This document shows, piece by piece, positions 47,361 through 59,500 of a stretch of DNA of 64,000 nt. Below the pieces are notes generated by a model, which made no database searches, was not told the origin of the DNA, and saw only the letters and a program-made list of their open reading frames with translations. The stretch's first letter is position 1, and every line of letters begins with the position of its first letter. The position numbers and the translations under genes were made by a program. Source of the DNA: Immersiella caudata (taxonomy: Eukaryota > Ascomycota > Sordariomycetes > Sordariales > Lasiosphaeriaceae); the NCBI GenBank assembly GCA_030512335.1, contig JAULSU010000001.1, positions 1,612,001 through 1,676,000 of the forward strand. Direction: 5' to 3'.

Positions 47361-48391
47361 TTCAGCGATAGACGTGTGCAAAAGAGAGCGTCGACGTCGA
47401 GAAAGTAAAGCCAAAAAGCCACTGGCACCAAGGTAAGAACCACAACGGGCAACCCAGCCTATTTAAACGAGACCCAGCGCAGAACCCCCTCCCCCCAAAA
47501 ACCAGCAGACGGTGTGGTGCCCCTGCCTGCAAATCGAACGGATTGAGATTGCGGTCGCGGCAGCGCAATTGGCAGTCCCTATTCGTCCGAATTTTTGCCA
47601 TGGTACCTCACCAGCCAACCAGAGCTCCACTCGTATTCGGGTTCTGGAGGTACATCGGTACTTGCAGCTCGCAGACCATCCAGATCATGCGATGGACCAA
47701 TGCAATCGTGCCTTTTAGCAGACTTCATGACGCAAGTGCGGCCTCTCCCGTGATGAACCTCCACCGCCAATGTTGCGGTCTGTTGGCCCGAGTTTGGTGG
47801 TTCGAGATTCTTGGCCAGAGGAGGGCGCGTTATACGAATACGGCGGCGTAGAACTCTGCTACGTTTGACTTGTTCGTTCGCGCTTCGCATTCGTAATGGG
47901 TAACGTAGGAGACAAACTTCGAGAATGACACAGTAGAATAGGGGTCTCGTCGCATTCCGAAAGGATCCCCCCACACGCGTATCTACCTTGGTAATGGGGT
48001 CTACCAAGCGTGCGTCAAAAGAGTGCCTCATTTTGGACTGTTGGATCAACTGAAGGCATGTGCTACTGCTATGCCGCGCTCATATTCGAGTAGGCACCTC
48101 AGGTAGATTTTGAATAACATGATGTTCTAGAAATCTATTCTACACCCAACTGATCAACAAACACCATCGAATATGCAAACTAAGATGCTCAGCAAACCAA
48201 AGGGAAATATCGCGTTGATGCGTAGTGGTATCATGCAGCTCCAAGACACCGAACACCCCTAACCCAAACAAATCGAAAACAGATCGTTCAACAACTTTGA
48301 ACTTACACCAGACGCCGACCTGGTGAACCCCTGAATGAATGCATGATCACACCTTTTCCCACAGCCTTTTGTGTTCTCAAAGTCCATCCAG
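47361..48391. other. cyp51B promoter and 3' region of the glycosyltransferase gene
   Basis: A 1.03 kb spacer between two minus-strand genes. It should hold sterol-responsive control of cyp51B, but I could not point to a confident SREBP or AtrR site by eye. Confidence 0.45.
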
Positions 48392-50155
48392 TCACTTGTG
48401 CAGAGCCCCTTCGACGCCGCCCCAGCTTGCCCCCTTGTCAATATTCACCCACCTGCCCTTCTCCATGGCCTCCTCCCAACCCATCATCACCGCGAGGAGC
48501 CGGCAGCCGGCAGCGCTAGCCGTGCACACAACATGATCGCTTGCGTCAGCTAGAACGGCTAGATCCATGAGATAAGCCCTGCCTACGAGGCTTCTCAACC
48601 TCAGTGTTGCCTCTAGCGGGTTGGCAGGTGGTTGTCCGTGCGACGCACCGGTCTTGGGGTCTTGGTTTGGGGTGCCCAGATTCCAGAACATGGTTGTGTA
48701 GAAGCCACCCTCCCAGCCAATGTTTTCGTCGACAAACTTGCGTATGAACTTGCGATCGGGAGGCGCAGATTCCTTGTGCTGTTTCGAGGCGAGCTTGATT
48801 CTGTCCTGTGCAGGGACCGAGTTCGGCAGTTCGGCAGCATCGTAAACAGTTGGGTCGTCAGAGGCGAGGATGGTGAAGGAGTATCCCTTTGCTGGAGATG
48901 AGGAGGCGCCTAGCGTGGCATCGATGAGAGAGTGTGCGGTATCTGCATAAATCTGGAGCGGAATGTAGTTGAAACGGTATTGCAGCTCAAACGGGTGTAA
49001 GTCGCCGCGTCGGACATGCACACCTATGGCGAGACCGGGAGAGGTGCCTTTCGTTTTGGGTGGGAATCGGCGGGCCAGGAGTTCGCGTGTGCGCTGCTCG
49101 ACATAGGAGGCGTCGTCTGGGATGAGATGGAAAAGTGCATCGTGGCCGACACGGGCGAGCTGGAATGAGTTGCGAAGCTTAGAGTGGCTCGGGTGGTCGG
49201 GGCTGGATCGGACAGAGGAGAAGATCTCGGAGCTGGAAGTGGAAGAGGCAATCAAGTGTCGTGCATGGTGAGGACATGGGATCATCTCCTGTCGTGGCGG
49301 GGGGCTGCAAAGAGGGTCGGGAGGTGGTTGGAACATATCGCTGTACTTCCCATATGCCCAACGGGAGTCGTCGACGAAGAAGGCGCGACCCTCGTCTTTT
49401 GCGATGCCGTAGGCAATCCACAACATCATCAAAGTGCTACCCAGCCCGGCGCTGGTAGACTCCAACACGAAAGTCAAGCTCTTTTCGCAGGGAGGTAACG
49501 ACTTTGTCGCCACACCATTCCCAAGCTGTCCCTTGGCGACCCCAGGGATAAACCCGCCCTCTCGTGCTTCACGGACGTCGACAAAGTTGTCGCTGTGGGC
49601 ATAACTTGACGAGCGGCTGCACTTTGCGCATGCTGTCGAGATCTCGTATGCTGTTGGGGCTGATTCACGGCCTTCAGGAACGAATACGGTCCAGGCTCGC
49701 TTTCCGTTCTTGTCCAAGAAAACCATGGGTGTGATGACATTCGGTAAGTCCTCTCGCTCCACCGGTTTGTAGCCAGTACTCGTGTATTCCCACCATAAAA
49801 CCCCAGTGTTTCTGTTGTTGTAGTTCAAGACCAGTCCGACGAATCCGAGCAGGTACCTCACCACAGCAAGACCAACCAGTCCCACGACCAAGAAAAGAGC
49901 ATAGCGTATGATCCTGCTAGGACGGGCGAGACCGGCAAATCCTTTGGGCGACCTTTTCAGCGGTGGCGAAAGCGAAGGTAGACCTGGTGATGGCGGAGGT
50001 GAGAAGACCAGGTGGTTGAAGTTGAACCTCGAAGATGTGGAGGAAAGGGGTCCCCGGTCGTGGTTGTACGACGCGGCCTTTCGAAGGTTGATGCGGGGAG
50101 GAGACACGATTATCTTGCTGTGAGCAGTCCGGCTCAGGTCCAAAACCGGTGGCAT
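48392..50155 (-). CDS. Type II membrane protein, fucosyltransferase-like (GT23/O-FucT-like fold)
   Basis: Intronless, 587 residues. A basic, Pro/Ser-rich cytosolic tail (1-80) is followed by one strong membrane helix (about 84-110), then a luminal domain, as in Golgi glycosyltransferases. The luminal part has a pair CAKC (176-179), the glycine-rich STSAGLGSTLMML (about 233-245), RAFFVDDSRWAYGKYSDMFQPP (split around 257-278), cysteines near CSPPP and CPHHARH, and GVHVRRGD at 378-385. The last resembles the GDP-fucose-binding GVHVRR(T/G)D motif of alpha-1,6- and protein O-fucosyltransferases. Near the C-terminus VVCTASAAGCRLLAVMMGWE resembles the SxxS-type ending of this fold. The donor sugar is inference, and many filamentous fungi carry such proteins without known function. 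ATG 50153-50155 is the first Met of the frame. Confidence 0.8.
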   Translation of the reverse strand: MPPVLDLSRTAHSKIIVSPPRINLRKAASYNHDRGPLSSTSSRFNFNHLVFSPPPSPGLPSLSPPLKRSPKGFAGLARPSRIIRYALFLVVGLVGLAVVRYLLGFVGLVLNYNNRNTGVLWWEYTSTGYKPVEREDLPNVITPMVFLDKNGKRAWTVFVPEGRESAPTAYEISTACAKCSRSSSYAHSDNFVDVREAREGGFIPGVAKGQLGNGVATKSLPPCEKSLTFVLESTSAGLGSTLMMLWIAYGIAKDEGRAFFVDDSRWAYGKYSDMFQPPPDPLCSPPPRQEMIPCPHHARHLIASSTSSSEIFSSVRSSPDHPSHSKLRNSFQLARVGHDALFHLIPDDASYVEQRTRELLARRFPPKTKGTSPGLAIGVHVRRGDLHPFELQYRFNYIPLQIYADTAHSLIDATLGASSSPAKGYSFTILASDDPTVYDAAELPNSVPAQDRIKLASKQHKESAPPDRKFIRKFVDENIGWEGGFYTTMFWNLGTPNQDPKTGASHGQPPANPLEATLRLRSLVGRAYLMDLAVLADASDHVVCTASAAGCRLLAVMMGWEEAMEKGRWVNIDKGASWGGVEGALHK

Positions 50156-53100
50156 CTTGGTAGATCGCGCTGCGCTGCGCAGAGGCCCAGGCGAAGAGGG
50201 TTGCGCGGGGCGAGACTGAGGCTAATTGTTTGTGATCACAGCGTCGGCCAACATTGACTGCTGCCTGTTACCGCTGGGTCTGAAGTGTGCTTGCTGATGT
50301 CGGTAGTTTGCTTGTCCGCTCCCCCGAGTCGAGGAGATGGGCCAAGCCGAAGGTATTAGAGATCATCCGATTCAAGGATGCCACTCGAGCAGTCCTGTTC
50401 CAAGGAGACAAATCCCATCGGCGTTCTAAAAGATTGCGAACCAGGACACGGTTGTTTTTGCACGAAAGGGAGCGTTGCCCATTCCACCAGGGGATAGGAA
50501 AAACAGGGAGTGGAAGAGATCCACGTCCGCGTGTAAAGATCGACGCGGATGCCAATCCGTGGTTCAGATGCCACAATCGCTGCGGAGGGCGATCGAATCC
50601 TCCGTCCCCGACAGCCGATCGATGTATTTGCCGCGCCTTGGAAAAAGCAGCCTGTCACTCGAGATGGCAGAGCGAAGCGCGGTCCTGCAAACAGCCCTGC
50701 CGTTTGAAGTTGCCCTCCGAAATGACGTGTGGATTCCGGCCTGGGGAGGACGGTGCCGGTCCCGAAGACGGGCAGGGAGGGAGGAGGGGTTGAATACAGG
50801 GTCAGTACGTGACTTTTGGTTCCACGACTTGCGGCCGTGGATCAGACAGGCCTGACCGAGAAGCAAGAACTGAGCAAAGGGACTCAAAACGGCCGTTACA
50901 GCCGAGCGAGTTTGGTCGTTGATGCAAAGTGCGAAGGGCGGTAGGTATACCGGACACCGAAGAACTGAAGCTCAGGGTCGCAAGAAAAGCGATGACAACC
51001 AGGACAAACCCATGTCCCAACCTCGCTCACATGGAAATGTTGGTTCCGTGTTGAAGAAAAGGATTCCACCCCACCAAGTATAAAAGTGGAAGGTCTGTCG
51101 ATCCCATGGTCGTTGAATGCATTTTCTGCGTAATTCTTTTATTCAGGGGCACATCCGCCTCCCCGCTTCACCAGTTCCATAGAAGTCCCGCAGTTGACAG
51201 GCGGGGCATTGTGGCACCCGCCTGTTTGCAGCTCCGCTTCGTTGGTGGAGGGGCGGAGTCCTCATCAGGAACGTCGAGCTGATCAAGCCAGCTTTCACCT
51301 CGCCGTCCAATGCCGTGAGGCTGCCTGGCTGGATCGGACTGGACGTTTGACTGGGCCGCGTTCCCAAGGAGGTTTTGGGCCCGCACAGGGATGTGGTCGC
51401 GAGGTTGCCCGGAACCAGCAAACGGTGGAGTCAAGGGTCGATCCCCATTTGACCCCAGCAGCATCTGAAACGCCCTAAAGCTCGGGGGAGACGGCAGGAA
51501 GGGACCAATCATGTCTGCAAAACGGCGCCACCCACCCGCTGCTTACAGGGGTATCAGAGGCCCAGATCTTCCCGCTGATCTGCTCAGCGCAGGACAAATC
51601 GCTCACCATCAACGCCCTCTCGCTGGCAAGACGTTGTGACGACGCCTGGATCAGAGCGTGAAGGCCACGTTGATTCGACTACCTTCGTGACCCCTCTCCC
51701 ACTCAGAAACCTCACCACACCGCGTAGCCGCACAGCGCCGCACAGCGCCGCGCGACCAGCCGCGCGAGCATCCTCGGTCAGAGACAAACACACCTCCCTC
51801 TCACCGCATCTCCATCCTTTGCAAACTCCATCACCCTCCAAGGCGGGACCACCTGCCGTAACACCCCGCTCCGTGTCTCGGGCAGAATCGTCTTCCTCTT
51901 CCCATCAAACCAGCTCTCCTCCGCGTATTCCGGTGGAACCCCGCACCGATCACTGCACGCACTACCGACGAGCTGCCCGTCAGACGGCACCTCGCATCAC
52001 GCGTTTGCCCTCCGAGCGAAGCGATCTTCATGCGCTGTGCCTGAGCAGTGAGGTGTTTCCTCCTTCCCTATTGAACATGAAGAAACGCCTGTCTTTTTAG
52101 CTCACCTGTGCCGCTGAAGAGAAGAGAAGAACCATCACAACCACGTCGATCAGTCCGTCGAGCTCATCTGCAACGCATATAGGAGCAACCTCTCCGTTGA
52201 GACCCTCGTCGTTCAACATAAAAGTGGCCCACACCTCATTGTATTCCAAATAGGCCTTGCTTGTTACGATAAAGGGCGTAGAAAGATGCCTCGAATTAGC
52301 ATTCATAAAACGGCTTCTCAATTCTGTTCATGGGGCTTCTGTTCTTCGCATGATGGTCAAACTCGTTTCTCCCAACACATGCCGACGTTCAAAACGTCAA
52401 TCCATACAAACCCCAAAGGTGACGTTACCCGGATCTCAACCCGTCTCCCCCCCTCAAACCCGGTAACAACCCTCTCGCGGAAAAATAACATGCATATCTA
52501 CCTACCTACATAAATAAATCCCCACGGATAATATAGCTGAAATCTCGCCAACACTCCACACCCTCTTCGGATATTTACACCATCATGACCATTAAAAATA
52601 AAGGGGCATTGTAAATGTAAACTCAGCAATAGAGTGGTCAAAATTGACTGTGACAACTCCCCCTAAAAGCAAAACGCTTACTGCAAGCGAAAGCGACGCC
52701 AGAGATGGGTATGCAACCTGTCTCGACTGCTCACCACACAGGCCCTAACTCACATTTGCTCGGTCAGCTACAAGTCCGGTAACTGTGGCGGATTCGGTTC
52801 GCCCGGATCGGGTCAACTTCATGCACCAACCCGGGATATCCTTCCGCGCCGCCGCAGAGCTGACTCGGGTGCCCGTTTCCAACCCAGGTCACTGCCGTGT
52901 AAACGCGCCGAGGACACAAACATCAACGCCACCCGATGGGAAGAGCGCCGTTTCCGGTGGGCTGAATCCAATAGTCTAGGTAGTCTCCATAAACCTGTAT
53001 GCACAATCGGGAACTCGAACCCCATAATGATGTCGTTGGTGCAATGTTATTAAATCATGGTCTCTTCTCGTCCCTCTGCCCGTTGTCCCCCGTTGCTCGC

Positions 53101-53562
53101 TCGTGTCTCCTTTTCCATAATGCTATGGTACATACACATACAAAAAGCCAACGCTCACGACCTTCCTCACCCTTTTAACCACACCCGGTCCCTCCCCCCA
53201 TCCCGGTCGTTGGCCTAAGCCGTTCCTTTCCCCTACCACCTCGCGCAGAAATTATGGTATACAATACAGACCCGATCGATCGGTGTTTGTCTTGACGACG
53301 CGAAAACCCATTGTCGAACGCTCATACAAAACGACCGCAGTCAAAGAGAAAAAAGAAGCCGGGTATACGACAAGCAGATGAACGAGCCGGAAAAATAATT
53401 GGGAACGCAAATCGCAACATACCCCAAACTCCTTGCCCAAATCCAGACCCAATACCCAGACCGAGTTTTTGATCTGTGTCAACTGAACGTCCAAACTCCA
53501 GCCAAAGCACGCCGAGCATCGACTGGAAAAGAAATAGAAACGAATGAATGCCATCCTCCCTC
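50156..53562. other. 3.4 kb spacer; no supported gene, one doubtful coding stretch near 52 kb
   Basis: Frames are short on both strands. The only stretch with protein-like character is on the minus strand: 52321-52103 ends at an AG/GTGAGC donor, and 51990-51778 contains ESWFDGKRKTILPETRSG. Their frames do not join with any acceptor I can see, so no gene is called. No mobile element or RNA gene recognised. Confidence 0.4.
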
Positions 53563-56530
53563 TTATGCCTCCAAGGCGACATGGCCCGGGTGCTCAACAA
53601 CGACCGAAGTCCTCTGCTTGGCGAGAAGCTGGAGCTGAATAGGTGGCTCCCAAGGTGACCTTCCACGCTCTGGCGCGACTCTGACGCTGCCACGAGTGCT
53701 TCGGACGATGTGACCAGTCTCGACTCTATCTTGGATCATCTCGTCCAGCATGCGGCTCATCTCGTCGACGCTCTTGGTCCGCTTCCGAAGATGCGAAACC
53801 TGTCTCGCCAGTGAAGTGCTGGGAAGACTGGCGGCCGGCGGTGGTCCTGGGTTGCTGTCGAGAATTTGCGATCCCCGATGTTCCGGCACCCGAGGTTCCA
53901 CCCCACGGTGCTCTGACCTAGACTCTACACGATCGGCATTGTCTCTCGACCTTGCCGCGCTCCGCAGGGCTGCGAGCATTTTGTCCTTGTCATCGAGCCG
54001 GGCGCGAAGCTCCGCAATCTCAACGTCCTTCTCCTTAATCAGGGCGGAGACGCTGTGGTCCTCTCCCACCATGATCGCCTTGCCGGATGTCAAGCCCACC
54101 GAAGTACGAGACGAGCTAGCGCGGCGCGCCTGAAGCAGACGCTTTTCGAGTGTTTGAATGTATCGATTCTTGTCCGCCAGGTCAGCTTGCAGGGCGCGAT
54201 TCTGGGATGCGAGGGAAGCCGTTCCATCACCAAATTCTCCCATGCTGTCGTCGTCCTCAACCACTGCGGGTTCCATGCCGGCCGACGATCGATGACTACT
54301 CGTTTTCCGCCCAATGGTCGAAGACGTAGATGTCATGGACGCGGTCCTCTCCACGATCGGCCTCCCGGCAGTTGATGCAGCCATCGAAGACCGGATAGAG
54401 CCCTGCGAGTACCGAGGGTGCATCCCAAGCGAGCTATACGACCCGTTTGCGTTGACACCGGTAGACTTGGAGCTAAGGATGAGCCTGTTTAAGTGGTCTA
54501 TCCTCTCCTTCAAGGCGGTTCGCGCCAGCTGCATCTCGAGCATCTGTTCCTCGTGCCGCTGCTCAGCCTCCTTCTCGCGGGCTCTCTCCTCCTCGGCATC
54601 ACGCTCCTTCTCTTCCTCCACCTCCTTCTTGTCGCCATTCTTCGCCTTCACTTCCAATTCCTTTTTCAACTCGGCAATCTCCATCCGGTAACGCTCAAGC
54701 AGAACCCTAGCCCCGCCATCTCCTCCAGCACCGAGAGCCTCTTCAGCACGCTTTGCGTGGCTCACAATGTTGTTCTTGGCCCTCGACGCAAACTTCAGTG
54801 TGTTGAGCGTCTCCGCTGCGTGTGAGTTGGCGGTTGCGACGCTGTTTGCTGATCCAATCTGGATTGTGCAAAGAATGCTGACCAGTGAGTCTCCAGAAAG
54901 CGCGCCTTGGAGCAGCCTGGTGAGCTTGCTGTCACGGTATGGTAAGTGCTTGCCATCCTTGTCAGCAGGCTTTCCATCCTTGTCCTTGTGCTCCGAAAGT
55001 TTAGCGATGACGGTACCCAGTGTCAACAAACTCTTGTTGATATGAGAACCCTCCTGTCGCCGCTCCTTCGACTCTGCAGCCTTTTCGGAGCCAGCCAAAT
55101 CGATGAGACTCAGCGTGGATACTCGTACACCTCCTGGGGGAAGGCCTTGTCGTTTGCTATCCCCTGCAGCGTTCCCCGGGACGCGTTCTCTGCTTTCCAC
55201 CACGATCTGCACAACGGCGTGACTTCGGGAACTCCTGGCGTTGAACTGGGTACTCGCTGTCCTGCGGGCCTGATCACCACGAGCAATCACTCGCAGAAGT
55301 TGTGTCGGGCTCTGCACGATCTCTTCTTTCAAGGGGCTCGCGTAGACGCCCCGCTTGCTGTCCTCTCGTAGTTTGATTTCTTCCTGCGCCTGAGGCATAC
55401 CCGGGCCGGTGGCTGTCGGCATACTCAATAGATCGTGGATCTTCTCGTTGTAGATTTCCAAGTAGCTGACACGAAGCAGGAACTCTCTGGATGGCGTTTC
55501 CCGGATGTACGAGAAGATATCGGTAATAGCCAAAGGTATTACACCAGGAGACGACGCTGTGCCTTGCATCGAGAACGTTTTTCCGGTGCCAGTCATGCCG
55601 TAGGCAAACACGGTCCCGTGGTAGCCTTCCATCACCCTCCGCACTAACCGCTTTGCACTGTGATCATAAACCTTCGAGTTGTCGTCGTTCGTAGCAAAGA
55701 CGTTGTCTAGCATCCCTGTCAGTGCCCATGTCACCCAGGTCTTCCAGATCATGCTTACCATAGTAGTAGTTGCCCCCTTCTTTCCCGTGATAGGCAATCA
55801 AAGACTTCCTTGCATCGACCATCCAGTCTCCGCCTTCTGGTCTGTCTCCTCCTCCGGCATCTGGCCTCACTCGTACACTGACGATAACATTTCCTTTTCC
55901 GTCTACTTTGGATGAGCGTTTGGAGCTCTCTGACTTTTGTTGCACTCCGTCTACAAGATCCTCGTATTGTGTGGCAGAGGTCGAGTACGAATCTTGGGCT
56001 GATGAACTGCGGCTCTGGGGTGGTGACGATACGCTGATCAGACCATCGGAATTCCTAGTCCCGCCCAGGCGGGAAACCGATTTACCTTCCCCTGTGCCGT
56101 TGAGTAAGCTTGGTGTGCTATTCGAAAACTGATATGTTGGAGTTGTTGGAGTCCTCGATTTTCGCGCTGCGAGACCTGCGGAAAGGGGGCTTGGTGGTAG
56201 GCTGTTGATCCGACCCTCTCCCCGTGGAGGCTGTGGAAATGAAGCGATGCTGACGACCTTTCTTATTGACTTGCTAGGGGTGCTGAGCCCAGAAACTCCG
56301 GAAACCGACCTCGGCGTTGGCAGGGCTCCGGTGGGCGCTGGCAACGATGGGGGCGGGAACGCCGCAGATGGTGCTCGGAGGCCTGTCTTGGGTGTATTTG
56401 GTGTCGACCTGCTCGCAGGGGTCGGAAGCCCCCCTGTGCTCTTTCGCGTCTTGCCGACTGGGAGCGCCGGAAGAGCGGCGGTTGGGGGGCCGTTAGACGG
56501 CCGAGAGGGCCGCGGTAGCGAGGCAGACAT
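53563..56530 (-). CDS. kipA: Kip2-family kinesin (KipA/Tea2-like)
   Basis: Two exons on the minus strand: 56530-55759 and 55706-53563 (52-nt intron), total 971 residues. Kip2-type kinesins run to microtubule plus ends and in filamentous fungi (KipA) and fission yeast (Tea2) help keep growth direction by carrying tip factors. Residues 1-210 are Ser/Pro-rich with basic patches. The motor starts at NVIVSVRVRP (214-223). Motifs are the P-loop GMTGTGKT (294-301), switch I NARSSRSH (413-420) and switch II DLAGSE (460-465). The motor ends near LKFASRAKNNI (about 565). A charged coiled coil follows (about 585-670), then Ser-rich and further coiled segments. The intron falls in YYYDNVF. The start is the first ATG (MSASLPRPS); the preceding in-frame codons begin with GTG. 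Confidence 0.92.
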
Positions 56531-59500
56531 GATCACGCCGTGACTGTCTGGAGACCGAACGCACTGCACCTGTGACACAGAGCGAATTCGAGTCGAAGAT
56601 GGGGTTACAAACGATCCGCGAAACTGACGATGGCCATTAATTGCTGCTTGCGATGGAGCACAAAGATGGTTGCCGCTGTCAGTAGCGGGCCGGTTTAGTA
56701 TATTTAAGAATCTCTTCGACCGAACAATCGTACGGAGTCTAGAGACGGATCGACACCAGGTTTCTCGCAGGTCGGTTCGTGGAACGTCGTTACGCGGGGG
56801 GTAAAGCGATAGTATTGCTCAAAAGCAAACGATGTAGGTATGCTGGCCTTCTGTAAGCGCGAGTGCCCAAAGAGCGAAAAATAGCGGGTCATCAAGGTGT
56901 GTTGATCACCCAAGACAGCGAGCGGCGTGGTGGCCCCTCTGGGACGGAAACGAAACCTTAGACCTACCGGTGCGAGCCGGCCTCCCGGTAGCCGTCTGTC
57001 AGTTAAGACACCAGCCAAAAAATCCAACCAGGCGACCTCTTGCTTAGAGCACGAGACGTTCAGCGAGGGGTAAGGCAGCTGCAATGGCTTAGATAGCGAG
57101 CGATGTCGTCACGTTAGGTGGCTTTCAACTTGTGATTCCCGATCCGTATTGGAGTCGTCGGGGTTCGCTGCGCTGCGGCGGGCCAGGCTCTGGGCGTGGC
57201 GGCAAGCGGTAGCGCAAAGTCAACGAGCGTACGCGGTGCTGAAGTTCAGACCAAATCGGCCTGCCAAAGTTGGTAGTGGAGCGGCGGGGAACGTTCTTTG
57301 TCAAAGTTGGAGGGCGCGCGAGCCACTCTGGGATCCGGATTAGTTTCCAAATGCCAGGAGGTGGTCGAGTTCAGATGAGCGACGGGTCCAGGACCATTGT
57401 CGAAACGAACGGACGGGCAGAACGTAAAAAAGTGGCAGGTCGATTCACTTTGCGCGAGAACCGCCAATACGACGAACGGGAGCTGTTGGCCCAAGACGAG
57501 CACTGAGTCGCTGGATCGGTGGATCGCTGTGCTCCAATCACGACTTTGGCGGGTGCGGGAAGTGCAACGCGGAGCACGAAGGAAGCGATTCCGGCACCCC
57601 CAAAAACAAAAAACGGTTGCCTCTTCGGTCGCGAGCAGGCCGGGCTGCGATCAGGATGTAAGGCGTGTTGCTGTCGCGAGAGGCAAAATTTCTCTTAGCA
57701 CGCGAGAGAGGAGCGAGAAGCAGTTTAGCAGGCAAGGAGGGTGTTTTCTCCCAGAGTCGTGTTCATCAATGTCCCAGTCTCCGCTTCGCCCAGGGTCCCC
57801 TTTCCTTTTTGCTAACCCCCCCTTGTTCGCCAGTGGTGCCTTTTCACGAGAAAGCCCGCCCTCCACATCCCACCAGTCCCTGCTCCAACCAGCAGCTGGG
57901 CCCTTGCCATTTTGGCGAAGAAGCAATTTGACGGACCATCATCGGGCCCCTGCTGATCCCTGCAAGAGCATCTTGGAACTCATTAAGCCGTTTTAGGAGA
58001 AGAGGTCTTGGCCAGGTCGGCCAGGGGATGCCGGTAGGCCCCGGAACCGCAGACGCCCCTCGCCCTTCGGCCATTTCTGTGTTCAGTTCGACGTGTGGTT
58101 CTCGCGTCGATTTCAGCTAGCTGTGCTGGGCAGCTCCCTGACGGCAAGGAAAGCGGCTCGTCTCCCCGCAGCAGCCCACCACGACGCCCAGGCCACGCAA
58201 TGGGCGGGCACAACAGCTGGAGGTCACGACAACTCCCGTGGCCGCCTTTCGAGCAGGGAAGGCACAAGGGAGGACTTTGCACCCTTGCTAACAGTGGTCG
58301 CAGCTAGTGGGTCTCGCCCCATCCCGAAGGATGCACGAGCAAGCGCGCAGCTTTTCCCCCAGCTTTCCCTACTCGCGAGCCGCGACGTGCCAGATTCCCA
58401 CCGCTAACGCTGCTGACGAAGACACAGCTAACACAATCGAGCTCTTCGCTGTACTGCAACGCCCCAACAACGAAAAGTGTCGCATACGAAGCTTCACTTC
58501 CCGGCTGCGATGTGAAGGGGCTGCGCACTCGCTAGCTCGAAGCGGAAACCGCAAGAGAAACGGCGTGGTCGAGGACTTGGACGCCTCCTTTCTTCTGCTT
58601 GGTCCTCGGAAGAGGTGTGGAGGGGAACCGACAGGCCAGCACGACCAGGGTGGGATGCGTTCTGCAGGCGCAGGGCCAGGCAATGCAGGTCCGGCTTCCT
58701 GCTGCCACCAAATGTGTGATACGGAGTACCATCACAACCTTTTCCGTGGGAGCAGTCTCGGTGGATCTCGACTACCGCAATCGTGCCACACGTTCGACAG
58801 TGGAGCGCACGCTACGCAACACCAACTCGTGGCAGACGGGCTTCTTCATCTTCGATACCTTCGCAAACCCGTGTCTGACGGCCGTGATTGGAGCGTGGAC
58901 GTTCTCTGACGATCAGTGCCCTAAAAAGCAATTACCCCCCGCAGCGGGCTGCAGCAATTGGCTGGCACGCCGAGGGGAAGGGCTCGAATCGCAGAGCAGA
59001 GACGAGCTTGAGAGAAGCCACTTGCACAGAGGCAATCAAACCATATGCCCAGGAACTGCAGATGTCAGTTGACTCCAGAGAGTGCCACGAGAACCCGCCG
59101 GCACGGTGCAATCTCTCATCCTTCCGGCACTGCAGCTCAAGAGGGCCCGCAGCTAACTCAACCCAAAGGCCCGAGGACCGTGCGCTTATCGGCACACGGG
59201 ATGGATGTGATGGAATATTTCATTGTGACCGAGGGTGGTGTCGCCAGCGCTCATGGCGGGATCCGATCTCAGACTCACGAGAAGGGCCTGCCTGCACGTC
59301 TTGTCAGCCTGCAGATAGGCAGGCCCCATGGAACACCGTCTGATGCTCGAATGGTCCCACAAGGGCACCCAGCGCCACGGCAACGTGCGGCCCTGATCTT
59401 CAAATGGGCCTCCCAAACACCAGGAAACCATCTCAACATGCCGCGCACGATCAATTGGGTCCTTTGGTTTCGCATAAGAGAATCACGACGATCCGGCTTG

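Noticed and set aside
51636..52100. 154-residue + frame, Ser/Pro-rich
   Set aside because: Low-complexity composition without domains, antisense to the doubtful minus-strand stretch; no support for either strand being expressed.
52960..53040. Possible tRNA on the minus strand (a GGTTCGAGTTCC-like B box)
   Set aside because: No matching A box at the right distance and no acceptor-stem pairing could be found.
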